Notes under the pieces: model-generated
Database searches by the model: none
Seen by the model: the letters and a program-made list of their open reading frames with translations, nothing else
Told to the model about the DNA's origin: nothing
Position numbers and translations under genes: made by a program
Source of the DNA: JBBROS01 sp965260935
Lineage (GTDB): Bacteria; Pseudomonadota; Alphaproteobacteria; Acetobacterales; Acetobacteraceae
NCBI GenBank assembly: GCA_965260935.1
Contig: OZ253374.1
Span: 1,860,001 to 1,924,000, forward strand
Direction of reading: 5' to 3'
DNA length: 64,000 bases
Shown: piece by piece, positions 16,939 through 25,006 of the stretch
Position numbering within the stretch: the stretch's first letter is position 1
How the letters are laid out: each line of letters begins with the position of its first letter

Positions 16939-17934
16939 ATGGATAGTCTGGAACTTAACAAGGCGGCCGCCGCCGTCCTGCTCGCCGGGATCGCGTTCGT
17001 CGGCGCGGGGGTGTTGGGCGACGTGCTGGTGCACCCGCACAAGCTTGAGAAGGTGGCGATCAAGATCGACATGCCCGAGGGTGCGGGCGCGGCGCCGGCG
17101 GCCGAGGCGCCCGACCCGCCGGTCGCCTTGGTGCTGGCCTCGGGTACGGCTGAGGAAGGCGAGAAGCTGGTGAAGTCGCAAGGATGCGTCGCGTGCCACT
17201 CGTTCAACGAGGGCGGCAAGGCAGGCGTCGGCCCGAACCTCTACAATACGGTCGGCAACAAGCACGGCCACATGGAAGGGTATGCGTATTCCGCGGTGCT
17301 GAAGGGCAAGGAAGGGCCTTGGAACTACAACGAGCTTTATGAATGGCTGAAAAAGCCCAGCGCCTATGCCCCCGGTACCAAGATGAGCTATGCCGGGCTG
17401 GCCGACCCGCAGAAGCGTGCCGACATCATCCTTTATCTCCGCAGCCTGTCGAAGGACGTGAAGCCCTTGCCGCCCGCTCCGGCGAAAGAAGCGGCGGCGA
17501 CGCCGGCCACGGCCACGGTTCCCGGCGGCGCACCGGCCCCGGCGCCGGCTGGGGACGGCGAGCAGCCGATCGACGTGCGGCTCGCTTCGGCCAGCCCGGA
17601 GAAGGGAATGGCGGACACGAGAAAGCTCGGCTGCGTCGCGTGCCACTCGTTCAACGAGGGCGGCAAGGCGGGCATCGGCCCCAACCTCTACGGCGTGGTC
17701 GGCGCCGAGCAGGGCCACCATATGGAGGGCTACTCCTATTCGGCGGCACTGAAGTCGAAGACCGGAAAGTGGACCTTCGCCGAGTTGGACAAGTGGCTGA
17801 CCACGCCCGCCACCTACGCGCCCGGCACAAAGATGACGTTCGCGGGGATCAAGGACCCCAACGAGCGCGCCGACGTGATCGACTATCTACGGACCTTGTC
17901 GGCGAAGCCCGAGGCGCTGCCGACGAAGCAGTGA
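16939..17934 (+). CDS. membrane-anchored tandem two-domain cytochrome c
   Basis: A 331-residue protein with an uncleaved-looking N-terminal hydrophobic anchor (AAAAVLLAGIAFVGAGVLG) and two class I cytochrome c domains. CVACH sites are at residues 83 and 232, and probable axial methionines are in PGTKMSYAG and PGTKMTFAG. Each domain resembles the CycM/cytochrome c552 type. An Ala/Pro-rich linker joins them (about residues 178-205). The domains are nearly identical around the haem, and 38 bases at 17185-17222 and 17632-17669 are the same. Located 109 bases after pufC, it is a likely electron carrier to PufC. ATG 16939 is chosen over an upstream GTG at 16900. Confidence 0.85.
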   Translation: MDSLELNKAAAAVLLAGIAFVGAGVLGDVLVHPHKLEKVAIKIDMPEGAGAAPAAEAPDPPVALVLASGTAEEGEKLVKSQGCVACHSFNEGGKAGVGPNLYNTVGNKHGHMEGYAYSAVLKGKEGPWNYNELYEWLKKPSAYAPGTKMSYAGLADPQKRADIILYLRSLSKDVKPLPPAPAKEAAATPATATVPGGAPAPAPAGDGEQPIDVRLASASPEKGMADTRKLGCVACHSFNEGGKAGIGPNLYGVVGAEQGHHMEGYSYSAALKSKTGKWTFAELDKWLTTPATYAPGTKMTFAGIKDPNERADVIDYLRTLSAKPEALPTKQ

Positions 17935-17940
17935 AGGCGG

Positions 17941-17975
17941 GGCACGCTCCCTCCCGGCTCGGGAGGGAGCGTGCC
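17941..17975. terminator. bidirectional hairpin between the cytochrome c and HiPIP genes
   Basis: A perfect 15-bp stem (17941-17955 with 17961-17975) with a 5-base loop lies between two convergent genes. A long T-run is missing on either strand, but position and strength fit a shared transcription terminator. Confidence 0.75.
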
Positions 17976-17980
17976 GCCGG

Positions 17981-18244
17981 TCAGCTTTCCTTGGGAGCGT
18001 AAGCCACGCACCAACCCTTCGGGTTGATGTTGCCTGACACGATCTTGCAGGCGTTCGGCGGAACCCAGTTAACGCACTTGTCGCACTCGTTCCCGTCCTT
18101 TGGCTGCTCCTGATACTGAACCAGGTTCTGCGCGATCTTCTCGTCCTGCGCCCAGGCTGTTGTCGCCGCGAAACCGGCTATGCCTGCCACTGCGCTGAAG
18201 CCGGTTTTGATCGCGATCCGCCGGGTGGTGTTTGAACTCCTCAT
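17981..18244 (-). CDS. high-potential iron-sulfur protein (HiPIP)
   Basis: An 87-residue precursor of a small periplasmic 4Fe-4S electron carrier. The N-terminus has a twin-arginine signal (TTRRIAIKTGFSAVAGIAGF) ending near TTAWAQ, as expected for a protein that folds with its cluster before export. The four cluster cysteines are in CDKC, NACK and GWCV. GGAGGAAACA gives a clear ribosome binding site before ATG 18244. HiPIPs donate electrons from the bc1 complex to the reaction centre or its cytochrome in many purple bacteria. It lies 92 bases downstream of hemA and could be a separate transcript. Confidence 0.93.
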   Translation of the reverse strand: MRSSNTTRRIAIKTGFSAVAGIAGFAATTAWAQDEKIAQNLVQYQEQPKDGNECDKCVNWVPPNACKIVSGNINPKGWCVAYAPKES

Positions 18245-18336
18245 TGTTTCCTCCAATTCGAACACCACGGAGCATAGTCACTAATGACGGTCTCGCAATC
18301 AGCAACTCTGCTAAGAATACCCGAATCGGGGGACTG

Positions 18337-19548
18337 TCAGGCAGCTTTCTGCAATCCGGCCTGGCCCCACACTTCGGTTAAAGCCTGAACAAGGTGCCGA
18401 AGGTCGGCTTCGGTGTGCAGCGGCGATGGCGTGATCCTAAGGCGCTCCGTGCCGCGCGGGACCGTCGGGTAATTGATCGGCTGCACATAAATTCCATAGT
18501 GGTCGAGCAGCGTGTCGCTTACCTGCTTGCACAACACCGGGTCGCCTACCATGACCGGGACGATGTGGCTCGGGTTCGGCGCATGCGGCAGCCCGGCCTC
18601 GTCGAGCATCTGCCGCAGCAGCGCCACGTTGCGTTGCTGCCCGGCCCGCTCGCTGCCGCTGGCCTTTAAATGCCGCACGCTGGCCAGCGCCCCGGCGGCG
18701 ATGGCGGGCGGCAAGGCGGTGGTGAAGATGAAGCCGGAGGCGAAGCTGCGCACGAAATCGCACAGCGCGGCCGACGCGGCGATGTAGCCGCCAATGACGC
18801 CGAAGCCCTTGGCCAGCGTGCCATTGATGCACGTGACCCGGTCCAGAAGCCCGTCGCGCTCGGCGATGCCGCCGCCGTGCTCGCCGTAGAGGCCGACGGC
18901 GTGGACCTCGTCGAGGTAGCTCATGGCGTTGTGCCGCTCGCACACGTCGAGGATCTCGCCGAGCGGGGCGATGTCGCCGTCCATGGAATAGACGCTCTCG
19001 AAGGCGACGAGCTTGGGCGCCGCCGGGTCGAGCTGGGCCAGCTTGCGGTCGAGGTCGGCGGGGCTGTTGTGCGCCCAGATCTGCTTCTCGGTGCGGCTGT
19101 GGCGGATACCTTCGATCATCGAGGCATGGTTGAGCGTGTCGGACAGGATGATGCAGCCGGGCATCATGGAGCCGAGCGTGCTGAGCGCCGCCCAGTTCGC
19201 CATGTAGCCGGAGTTGAACAGGAGGGCGGAGTCCTTGTGGTGGAGGCTGGCGAGTTCCTCCTCCAGCATGACGTGGTAGTGGTTGGTGCCGGCGATGTTG
19301 CGGGTGCCGCCGGCCCCGGCCCCGCATTGGTCGAGCGCCTCGTGCATGGCGGCCACGACATCCGGGTGCTGGCCCATGCCGAGGTAATCGTTGGAGCACC
19401 AGACCGTCACGTCGTTGTTGTTGCGCCCGTCGATGTGGGTCGCGCGGGGGAACTGGCCGCGCTGGCGCTGCAGGTCGGCGAAGACGCGGTAGTTGCCCTC
19501 GCGGCGGAGCGTGTCAAGCTGGTTACGGAAGAAGTGCTGGTAGTCCAT
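18337..19548 (-). CDS. hemA: 5-aminolevulinate synthase
   Basis: A PLP enzyme (403 residues) that condenses glycine and succinyl-CoA, the first committed step of tetrapyrrole synthesis in alphaproteobacteria. Recognisable segments are VWCSNDYLGMGQHP, GAGAGGTRNIAGTNHYHVML, the aspartate motif YLDEVHAVGLYG and the PLP lysine in NGTLAKGFGVIGGY. It overlaps puhE by 26 bases at the end of the minus-strand superoperon, so its expression should follow photosynthesis gene control. A housekeeping copy elsewhere is likely but not seen here. Confidence 0.96.
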   Translation of the reverse strand: MDYQHFFRNQLDTLRREGNYRVFADLQRQRGQFPRATHIDGRNNNDVTVWCSNDYLGMGQHPDVVAAMHEALDQCGAGAGGTRNIAGTNHYHVMLEEELASLHHKDSALLFNSGYMANWAALSTLGSMMPGCIILSDTLNHASMIEGIRHSRTEKQIWAHNSPADLDRKLAQLDPAAPKLVAFESVYSMDGDIAPLGEILDVCERHNAMSYLDEVHAVGLYGEHGGGIAERDGLLDRVTCINGTLAKGFGVIGGYIAASAALCDFVRSFASGFIFTTALPPAIAAGALASVRHLKASGSERAGQQRNVALLRQMLDEAGLPHAPNPSHIVPVMVGDPVLCKQVSDTLLDHYGIYVQPINYPTVPRGTERLRITPSPLHTEADLRHLVQALTEVWGQAGLQKAA

Positions 19549-20353
19549 GGCTCGCTCCTGTGGGCGTGCGAGTGGAGAGTTGCGGCCGCTTGACGCCGGG
19601 CTTGAACCGGAGCGACCAGGCCCAGAGCCGCTCGTAGGGAACGGGCAGGACCAGCAGGGCGTGCTCGATTGTGGCGAGCGCCATCATGGTCGCCAGCATG
19701 GCGAACCCGGCGGCCTGGGCCTGGACGGACGCCGCGAGGGCGGCTTGGATCAGGAGGGCCGTGCCGATTGTGCTGCCGATCAGCGACACCGGCATCAGTG
19801 GGTTCATCGGGCGTCTGGCCATGAAACTCAGGAGATACTTCAGGTGGGGCGGCAGGAATGTTTCGCCAAGGTTGAGCACGCCGAGGAAGACGTTGAGCTT
19901 GGCGCTGGTCCGCATCAGCCAGAGGAGCAGGAAGGTCCAGGCGCCGACCTGGTTGGGAGCGCCGTGGGTGGCGGCGAGGATGACGAGCGCTGTGGCGATG
20001 ATGGCGAACTCGTGCCAGAGGCAGGCGGCGACGCCGTGGCGGAAACGCTGGGCGGTGCTGCTGCCGGGCGGCGAGGCGGCGCGGCGGGGGCCGGTGACGA
20101 CGCCCATGAAGAAGCTCATCTCCTGCCAGGCCCAGGCCAGGATGGCGAAGGTGAAGGCGGCGTAGGCGGCGGCCTCGGATGGGTCGGCGCTGGTGGCGGC
20201 GATCTGGGTGAGGCTGACGCCGAGGATCGCGGTGCCGGCGGCCATGCTCCAGCGGAACGTCCGGCGCGGCAGGTTGTCGAGCAGCAGCACGATGCCGGTG
20301 CTGAACCACCAGACGAACAGCGCGTAGAGCGCGGGATAGAGCAGGCCGCCCAC
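19523..20353 (-). CDS. puhE: photosynthetic complex assembly protein PuhE
   Basis: A 276-residue protein with about seven transmembrane segments (for example LLYPALYALFVWWFSTGIVL) and the conserved WAWQEMSFFMGVVTGPRR region of the DUF3623/PuhE family. Homologues sit in puh operons and affect reaction-centre levels. The start is GTG at 20353, five bases after the acsF stop. The 3' end overlaps hemA. Confidence 0.9.
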   Translation of the reverse strand: MGGLLYPALYALFVWWFSTGIVLLLDNLPRRTFRWSMAAGTAILGVSLTQIAATSADPSEAAAYAAFTFAILAWAWQEMSFFMGVVTGPRRAASPPGSSTAQRFRHGVAACLWHEFAIIATALVILAATHGAPNQVGAWTFLLLWLMRTSAKLNVFLGVLNLGETFLPPHLKYLLSFMARRPMNPLMPVSLIGSTIGTALLIQAALAASVQAQAAGFAMLATMMALATIEHALLVLPVPYERLWAWSLRFKPGVKRPQLSTRTPTGASHGLPALLP

Positions 20354-20358
20354 GGGGC

Positions 20359-21420
20359 TTACCAGGCGGGCGCCAGCCGGACGGAGGCGGGAGCGGCATT
20401 CCGCTTGACGGGCAGGATATAGAGGCGGGCGAAGTTGAAGCCGGCGGCGGCGGTAAGCCCGGCGTTGCGCAGCTTGCCCATGATGCCGCCCCGACGCCGC
20501 GCCTCGGCCTTGGCGACGGTGATCGCCCGCAGCCGCTCCAGCCCGGCGGCGAAAGCCGGGTTATCGAGGTCGAGTTCCACGGGAAACACTTGGCGGCAAA
20601 TCTCGGAGGTGATGCGGAAGACGGTGAAATCGTATTCCGTCGGATCGACCCCGAGCGCCTCGTGGAACACGGGCCGGGCATGGTCGCGCACGTACATCGT
20701 GGCGAACACGGCCAGCAGGAAGAAGCGGACCCAGAGCTTGTTCACCCCCGTCAGCAGCTTGGGGTCGGAGCGCATCAACAGGGCGAAGGCCTCGCCGTGG
20801 CGGAACTCGTCGTTGCACCACTTCTCGAAGTACTTGAAGATCGGGTGGAACATGCGGTCCGGGTGGCGCTCCAGGTGCCGGAAGATAGTGATGTAGCGGG
20901 CGTAGCCGATCTTCTCGGACAGGTAGGTCGCGTAGAAGACGAATTTGGGCTTGAAGTAGGTGTATTTCTTGGCCTTGGTCAGGAAGCTGAGGTCCACGCC
21001 AACGCCGAAGTCTTTCAGCGTGTCGTTGATGAAGGCGGCGTGCCGGGCCTCGTCGCGGGCCATGAAGGCGAACAGGTCGTGGATGTCGCCCGCCTTGATG
21101 CGCTTCTTGATCTCCGCATACAGCACGCAGCCGGAGAACTCGGCGGTGACGGAGCTGACCAGGAATTCGAGGAACTCGGCGCGCAAGGCGGGCGGCAGGG
21201 CGGAGAGGTCCTGCTCGAAATCCTTGTTGCGGATGAAGTGGCCGCGGTTGTGGTCGGCGCGGAGCTCGGCGATGAGGCCGTCCCATTCGGGGCGGACGCG
21301 GCTCACGTCGATGCGCTCCATCGCCGCGAAGTCGGTGGTGTAGAAGCGCGGGCTGAGGACGGTGTCCTCCTGGGCCATGCGGGTGGACTCGTTGGTCTCA
21401 CGCGTGAGTGTGGCGCTCAT
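20359..21420 (-). CDS. acsF: magnesium-protoporphyrin IX monomethyl ester (oxidative) cyclase, aerobic
   Basis: AcsF closes the isocyclic ring using oxygen and a diiron site. The 353-residue sequence has the ferritin-like ligand motifs DEARHAAF and DEFRHGEAF preceded by conserved glutamates (VTAEFSGCVLYAEI). ATG 21420 has GGAGACGTT upstream and overlaps the preceding small ORF by four bases; the upstream extension belongs to that ORF. No anaerobic bchE is seen in the window, so cyclisation by this operon requires at least low oxygen. Confidence 0.96.
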   Translation of the reverse strand: MSATLTRETNESTRMAQEDTVLSPRFYTTDFAAMERIDVSRVRPEWDGLIAELRADHNRGHFIRNKDFEQDLSALPPALRAEFLEFLVSSVTAEFSGCVLYAEIKKRIKAGDIHDLFAFMARDEARHAAFINDTLKDFGVGVDLSFLTKAKKYTYFKPKFVFYATYLSEKIGYARYITIFRHLERHPDRMFHPIFKYFEKWCNDEFRHGEAFALLMRSDPKLLTGVNKLWVRFFLLAVFATMYVRDHARPVFHEALGVDPTEYDFTVFRITSEICRQVFPVELDLDNPAFAAGLERLRAITVAKAEARRRGGIMGKLRNAGLTAAAGFNFARLYILPVKRNAAPASVRLAPAW

Positions 21421-21719
21421 AACGTCTCCTTCGGCTCGAAGCCGACTTCGTAGAGGCCGGTCAGCTCGAACATGGCGGTGAAGCTGGTCCATTGCCGGGC
21501 CAGCCAGCCGGCGCGGCTGACGGTGGCCGGGCATTGCATGGTGACGTGCTCGCCGAAACCGATCCCGGACGGGACGCCGTGGACCTGGACGACATCGCCC
21601 GGGCGGATATCGACGCCGTCCGGCACGGCGTAGGCGTGGAAGCTGTCGGGAGTGTTCTCAAGGTCCACGTCGGCGTGGGCGCGGACGGTGCGGCGGCCGA
21701 ACAGCCAGTCGTCGGTCAT
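21417..21719 (-). CDS. small conserved photosynthesis-cluster protein of unknown function
   Basis: A 100-residue soluble protein without signal peptide or membrane segment. It is locked into the operon by ATGA overlaps with puhC upstream and acsF downstream. It has a beta-rich middle (VDIRPGDVVQVHGVPSGIGF) and a short motif near the end (FTAMFELTGLYEVGFEPKE). Small ORFs of this size are common between puhC and acsF in other purple bacteria. I do not recognise a characterised family; a role in cyclase assembly or activity is only a positional guess. Confidence 0.8.
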   Translation of the reverse strand: MTDDWLFGRRTVRAHADVDLENTPDSFHAYAVPDGVDIRPGDVVQVHGVPSGIGFGEHVTMQCPATVSRAGWLARQWTSFTAMFELTGLYEVGFEPKETL

Positions 21720-22159
21720 GGCGTCGCCTGCGCGGTCTTGAGGCCGGGAAGCAGGCTGGCGAAGACGGCGGCGTTGGTGGGGCCGAAGGCTTCGAGGTCG
21801 ACACGCTGGCCGTTGAAGGTGTCGTCGAGCGTGAGGCGGCCGTCGGCCCAGGCGGCGAGGCGGAAGGGGGCTTGGGAGGACGAGCCTGCCTTGTGACGCA
21901 TCCGGGCGAGGCCGCGCAGGGTGCCGCGGAGAAAGCCCTGCTCGCCCTCGAACACGCGGACCGGCTCGCCGTCGGCCAGGGCCACGACTGCGCCGTCCGC
22001 GCGGTCGACGAACCGTAGGCTGCGTTCCGCGATGACGGTGCTGGGCGGCGGCTCGGAGCGCCCGCCGGCGGCCGGGCCGATGGCGGCGAGGCCGACGGCG
22101 CCGGTCAGCATGGCGAAGATCGCGATCACCGGCAGTCTTGTGCGAAAGCTTTGCGGCAC
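21716..22159 (-). CDS. puhC: photosynthetic complex assembly protein PuhC
   Basis: A 147-residue protein with one N-terminal transmembrane helix (LPVIAIFAMLTGAVGLAAIG) and a periplasmic domain with the family core RFVDRADGAVVALADGEPV and FLRGTLRGLARMRH. PuhC assists LH1-RC assembly. The best start is GTG 22159 with GGGAGA upstream, 16 bases after puhB; a longer frame from 22360 lies antisense-free inside puhB and is not homologous. Confidence 0.88.
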   Translation of the reverse strand: MPQSFRTRLPVIAIFAMLTGAVGLAAIGPAAGGRSEPPPSTVIAERSLRFVDRADGAVVALADGEPVRVFEGEQGFLRGTLRGLARMRHKAGSSSQAPFRLAAWADGRLTLDDTFNGQRVDLEAFGPTNAAVFASLLPGLKTAQATP

Positions 22160-22175
22160 GGCTCGGGTCTCCCGG

Positions 22176-22814
22176 TCAGGCGGCCACGGTTTCGCTGTGG
22201 CTTCGCGCGGCAGTTTCCACGGTTCTGTGCTCGGACGCCAGCGGAACTGACGCTTCGAACGTCCCGGCAAGGGCTTCGGCCAGGATTTGACCGGCTTTTT
22301 CGACGCCGGGCACGGCGCGGAGCATGGGTTCCGGGTTGCGCAGGCGCCAGGGGCGGACATGCGGCCACAAAACCAGCCAGCTCAGACGCCCGCTCTCGGC
22401 GATCTGCAGCGGGATGTTGCCGGTCCCGTCGCGGTTGCCGGTCAGGCCCGCGCCGTCGATCTGCGCGAACGGCAGGTTGATCGAGACCGGCATCGCCACC
22501 CCCATGCGCACCACGACCCGGCGGTTCGTGATGGTGTAGGTGGCCGCCCGCGCGGACAGCCAGGCATAGCCGGCGATCACCGCAAGCGGCACGGCGGCTG
22601 CGCCAGCGGCTGTCAGCAGGTGAAGCCCCGCCTGTGCCGGGGTTGCGCCGTGCCAGAGCGCGGAGCCGCCGACCCAGGCGACCAGAAAAGCGAAGTAGAG
22701 CGCCAGACCGCGGATATGCAGGGCGTCGCGGGCCAGCGCCCGCCAGTCCGGCGCGCCTTGCCACAGCATGCGCTCGCCCGGGGGCAGCCGGCCCGGCAAG
22801 GGATGGCGGATCAC
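22176..22814 (-). CDS. puhB: photosynthetic complex assembly protein PuhB
   Basis: A 212-residue membrane protein with two helices in the first half and a bacterial PH-like domain (YTITNRRVVVRMGVAMPVSI). The N-terminal LPPGERMLWQGAPDW is typical of PuhB, which helps reaction-centre assembly. It starts at GTG 22814, overlapping the puhA stop as GTGA. Confidence 0.9.
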   Translation of the reverse strand: MIRHPLPGRLPPGERMLWQGAPDWRALARDALHIRGLALYFAFLVAWVGGSALWHGATPAQAGLHLLTAAGAAAVPLAVIAGYAWLSARAATYTITNRRVVVRMGVAMPVSINLPFAQIDGAGLTGNRDGTGNIPLQIAESGRLSWLVLWPHVRPWRLRNPEPMLRAVPGVEKAGQILAEALAGTFEASVPLASEHRTVETAARSHSETVAA

Positions 22815-23575
22815 AGGATCGGGTCCGTGCGGCGGGCGCGGGCGTAGAGCATGCCGCCGCCGTAATAAGCCATGACCTTGTCCTCCTCGAGCAGGGTGAT
22901 CTTCGCCGGATCCTTGGTGGTTGGCACGTCGGCGAACTGGGCGGCGGTGATGAAGCTGGTGCGGATCTGGCGCAGCTTCTTCTTGATGGTGATGAACCCC
23001 ATGGGGACGAGCACGCGGCGTCCGCCGTCGAGTTCGGCCTCGAGATAGCGGATCACGACTTCGGAGCGGTCGATCCAGACGTCGGCGATCGTGCCGGCGC
23101 GCTCGCCGTCAAGGCCGAGCAGGTCGTAGCCGATGACGTCCGGGTCTTCCCAGGCGAGAAAGAACTCGGGCGCGTCGCGCAGCGGCACGATCTTGGGCAG
23201 GCCGTCGTCGTAGGTGTGGTCGTGGATGTCGAGCCGGTTGGCCCATGCGCCGGGGCCCATGCCGGAGAGCATCGGGTTGCCGATGGGCTGGTAGGGCGCG
23301 CCGGGGAATTTAGCGGCGGGGACGGCGTTGAGGATCTCGGGCGGCTCGTGACGCGGGGCCTCGATGGCCGGGCCATTGGCCAGAAGGAAGGTCTTGGGGC
23401 TGGGAATCTTGGGGAAGCCCTGAACGACGACGTTCGGGCGGTCGGAGACGCAAGGGTAGCCTTCGCGCTTGTTCTCCCGCAGCAGGTAGTAGATGAGGCC
23501 GGCGAAAAAGAGCCAGAAGGCATAGAGAGCGAGCTGCGCGATATCGACGTAGCCGGTGATTGCGCCCGTTTGCAT
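22811..23575 (-). CDS. puhA: photosynthetic reaction centre H subunit
   Basis: A 254-residue subunit with a single N-terminal transmembrane helix (LALYAFWLFFAGLIYYLL), followed by the conserved RENKREGYP and a cytoplasmic PRC-barrel domain (GYDLLGLDGERAGTIADVWI, DRSEVVIRYLEAEL). PuhA caps PufLM on the cytoplasmic side and channels protons to QB. It begins nine bases after lhaA. Confidence 0.96.
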   Translation of the reverse strand: MQTGAITGYVDIAQLALYAFWLFFAGLIYYLLRENKREGYPCVSDRPNVVVQGFPKIPSPKTFLLANGPAIEAPRHEPPEILNAVPAAKFPGAPYQPIGNPMLSGMGPGAWANRLDIHDHTYDDGLPKIVPLRDAPEFFLAWEDPDVIGYDLLGLDGERAGTIADVWIDRSEVVIRYLEAELDGGRRVLVPMGFITIKKKLRQIRTSFITAAQFADVPTTKDPAKITLLEEDKVMAYYGGGMLYARARRTDPIL

Positions 23576-23584
23576 GATGAAACC

Positions 23585-25006
23585 TCAGCCTGGTTGCAGG
23601 TTGGACGGATACGCGGGCTCGACGCGGACCAGCGGCCCGACGGCGACGAGGGTTATGAACAGCAAGGCGAGTTCTATGGCGTAGACGGCGACGTAGCCGG
23701 TGGCGGGGGTGACAAGGGCCGGGCCTAGGCGTCCGGCTTCGGCCAGCACGGAGACGCCGTCGCGCAGCAGTCCGCCGGCCGCGAGCGCGCCGCCAGCGGC
23801 GGAGGCCTGGACGGCGCCCCAGATGCCAAGCGTGAGGCCGACCTGGCCTCGGGGAGCGGCGAGCATCGCGGCGGTCAGGGTGCAATGGGCAAACAGGCCC
23901 GCGCCGAGGCCGATGCCGAATGCGCCGATGCCGAACAGGATCGGCGCGTGCAGCGGGGCAGCGAAGATAACGGCGGAGAACGCGGCGAGCCCGGCCAGGG
24001 CGGCGGTGGCAGCGAGACGGTAGGGGTCCGCGCCACGGCCCAGCAGCCGCGCGCCGATGGCGAAGCCGGTCAGGCCGCCGGTGGCGAGCACGGCGGTCAT
24101 GCCGGTGGTCGCGCCGACGGAAAGGCCGAGGACCTGGCCGCCATAAGGCTCGAGCAGGATGTCCTGCATGGAGAACGCGACGGTGCCGATGCCAAGGGCG
24201 ATGAGGCGGCGGCGGGCCTGGGGGCCGGCGTTGAAGCTGCGCCAGGCGGCGGCGAAGGTGGGGCGGGGGCCAGGGGCGGTGCGCGCCGGGTTTCGCGGCT
24301 CCTGCTTCCACAGGGCGACGGCGTTCAGCGCCATCGTGGCCAGGGCCGCGCCTTGGATGACCTGGATCAAACGAAGCTGGCTGAAATGGGCCAGCAGCGC
24401 GCCGAACAGCAGGGCGCTGAACAGCATCCCGAGCAGCAGCATCATGCACAGCAAGGCCACCACACGGGGCTGGGCCTTGGGCGGCGCGATGTCGGTGGCG
24501 AGCGCGAGGCCGACGGTCTGCACCGTGTGCATTCCCGCGCCGACCAGCAGGAAAGCGAGGGCGGCGGCGGCCTGTCCGACCCAGGGGGGGGCGTTGCTAT
24601 CGCCGGAGAGCAGGATCAGGGCGAACGGCATGATGGACAGGCCGCCGAACTGGATCAGCGTGCCGAACCACAGGTAAGGCACGCGACGCCAGCCGAGGAC
24701 GGAACGGTGGGTGTCGGACTTGAAGCCGACCAGGGCGCGAAACGGGGCGAACACGAGCGGCAGGCTGACCATGACGGCGACGAGCCAGGCCGGCACGCCC
24801 ATTTCGACGATCATGACGCGGTTGAGCGTGCCGATCAGCAGCACGATGGCCATGCCGACGCTGACCTGGAACAGCGAGAGGCGCAGCAGGCGGCCCATCG
24901 GCAGCTCGGCGGTGCCGGCGTCGGCGAACGGCATGAACCCCGCGCCGAGCTGCGCCCAGCCGCGGATGGCGGCGTTGTTCAGGCGAGGCAGGACGGGCAG
25001 GCTCAC
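23585..25006 (-). CDS. lhaA: LhaA, BCD-family (PucC-like) light-harvesting assembly transporter
   Basis: A 473-residue major-facilitator-type protein with about twelve membrane segments. Hallmarks of the bacteriochlorophyll delivery (BCD) family are RLSLFQVSVGMAIVLLIGTL, LNRVMIVEMGVPAWLVA and FRALVGFKSDTHRSVLGWRR. LhaA is needed for LH1 assembly, probably by handing over pigments. GTG 25006 overlaps the bchM stop (GTGA). Confidence 0.93.
   Translation of the reverse strand: MSLPVLPRLNNAAIRGWAQLGAGFMPFADAGTAELPMGRLLRLSLFQVSVGMAIVLLIGTLNRVMIVEMGVPAWLVAVMVSLPLVFAPFRALVGFKSDTHRSVLGWRRVPYLWFGTLIQFGGLSIMPFALILLSGDSNAPPWVGQAAAALAFLLVGAGMHTVQTVGLALATDIAPPKAQPRVVALLCMMLLLGMLFSALLFGALLAHFSQLRLIQVIQGAALATMALNAVALWKQEPRNPARTAPGPRPTFAAAWRSFNAGPQARRRLIALGIGTVAFSMQDILLEPYGGQVLGLSVGATTGMTAVLATGGLTGFAIGARLLGRGADPYRLAATAALAGLAAFSAVIFAAPLHAPILFGIGAFGIGLGAGLFAHCTLTAAMLAAPRGQVGLTLGIWGAVQASAAGGALAAGGLLRDGVSVLAEAGRLGPALVTPATGYVAVYAIELALLFITLVAVGPLVRVEPAYPSNLQPG

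Noticed and set aside
22151..22360. extended N-terminus of PuhC from 22360
   Set aside because: The extension lies inside the puhB coding region, is Pro/Lys/Arg-rich and precedes the membrane helix that normally starts PuhC.
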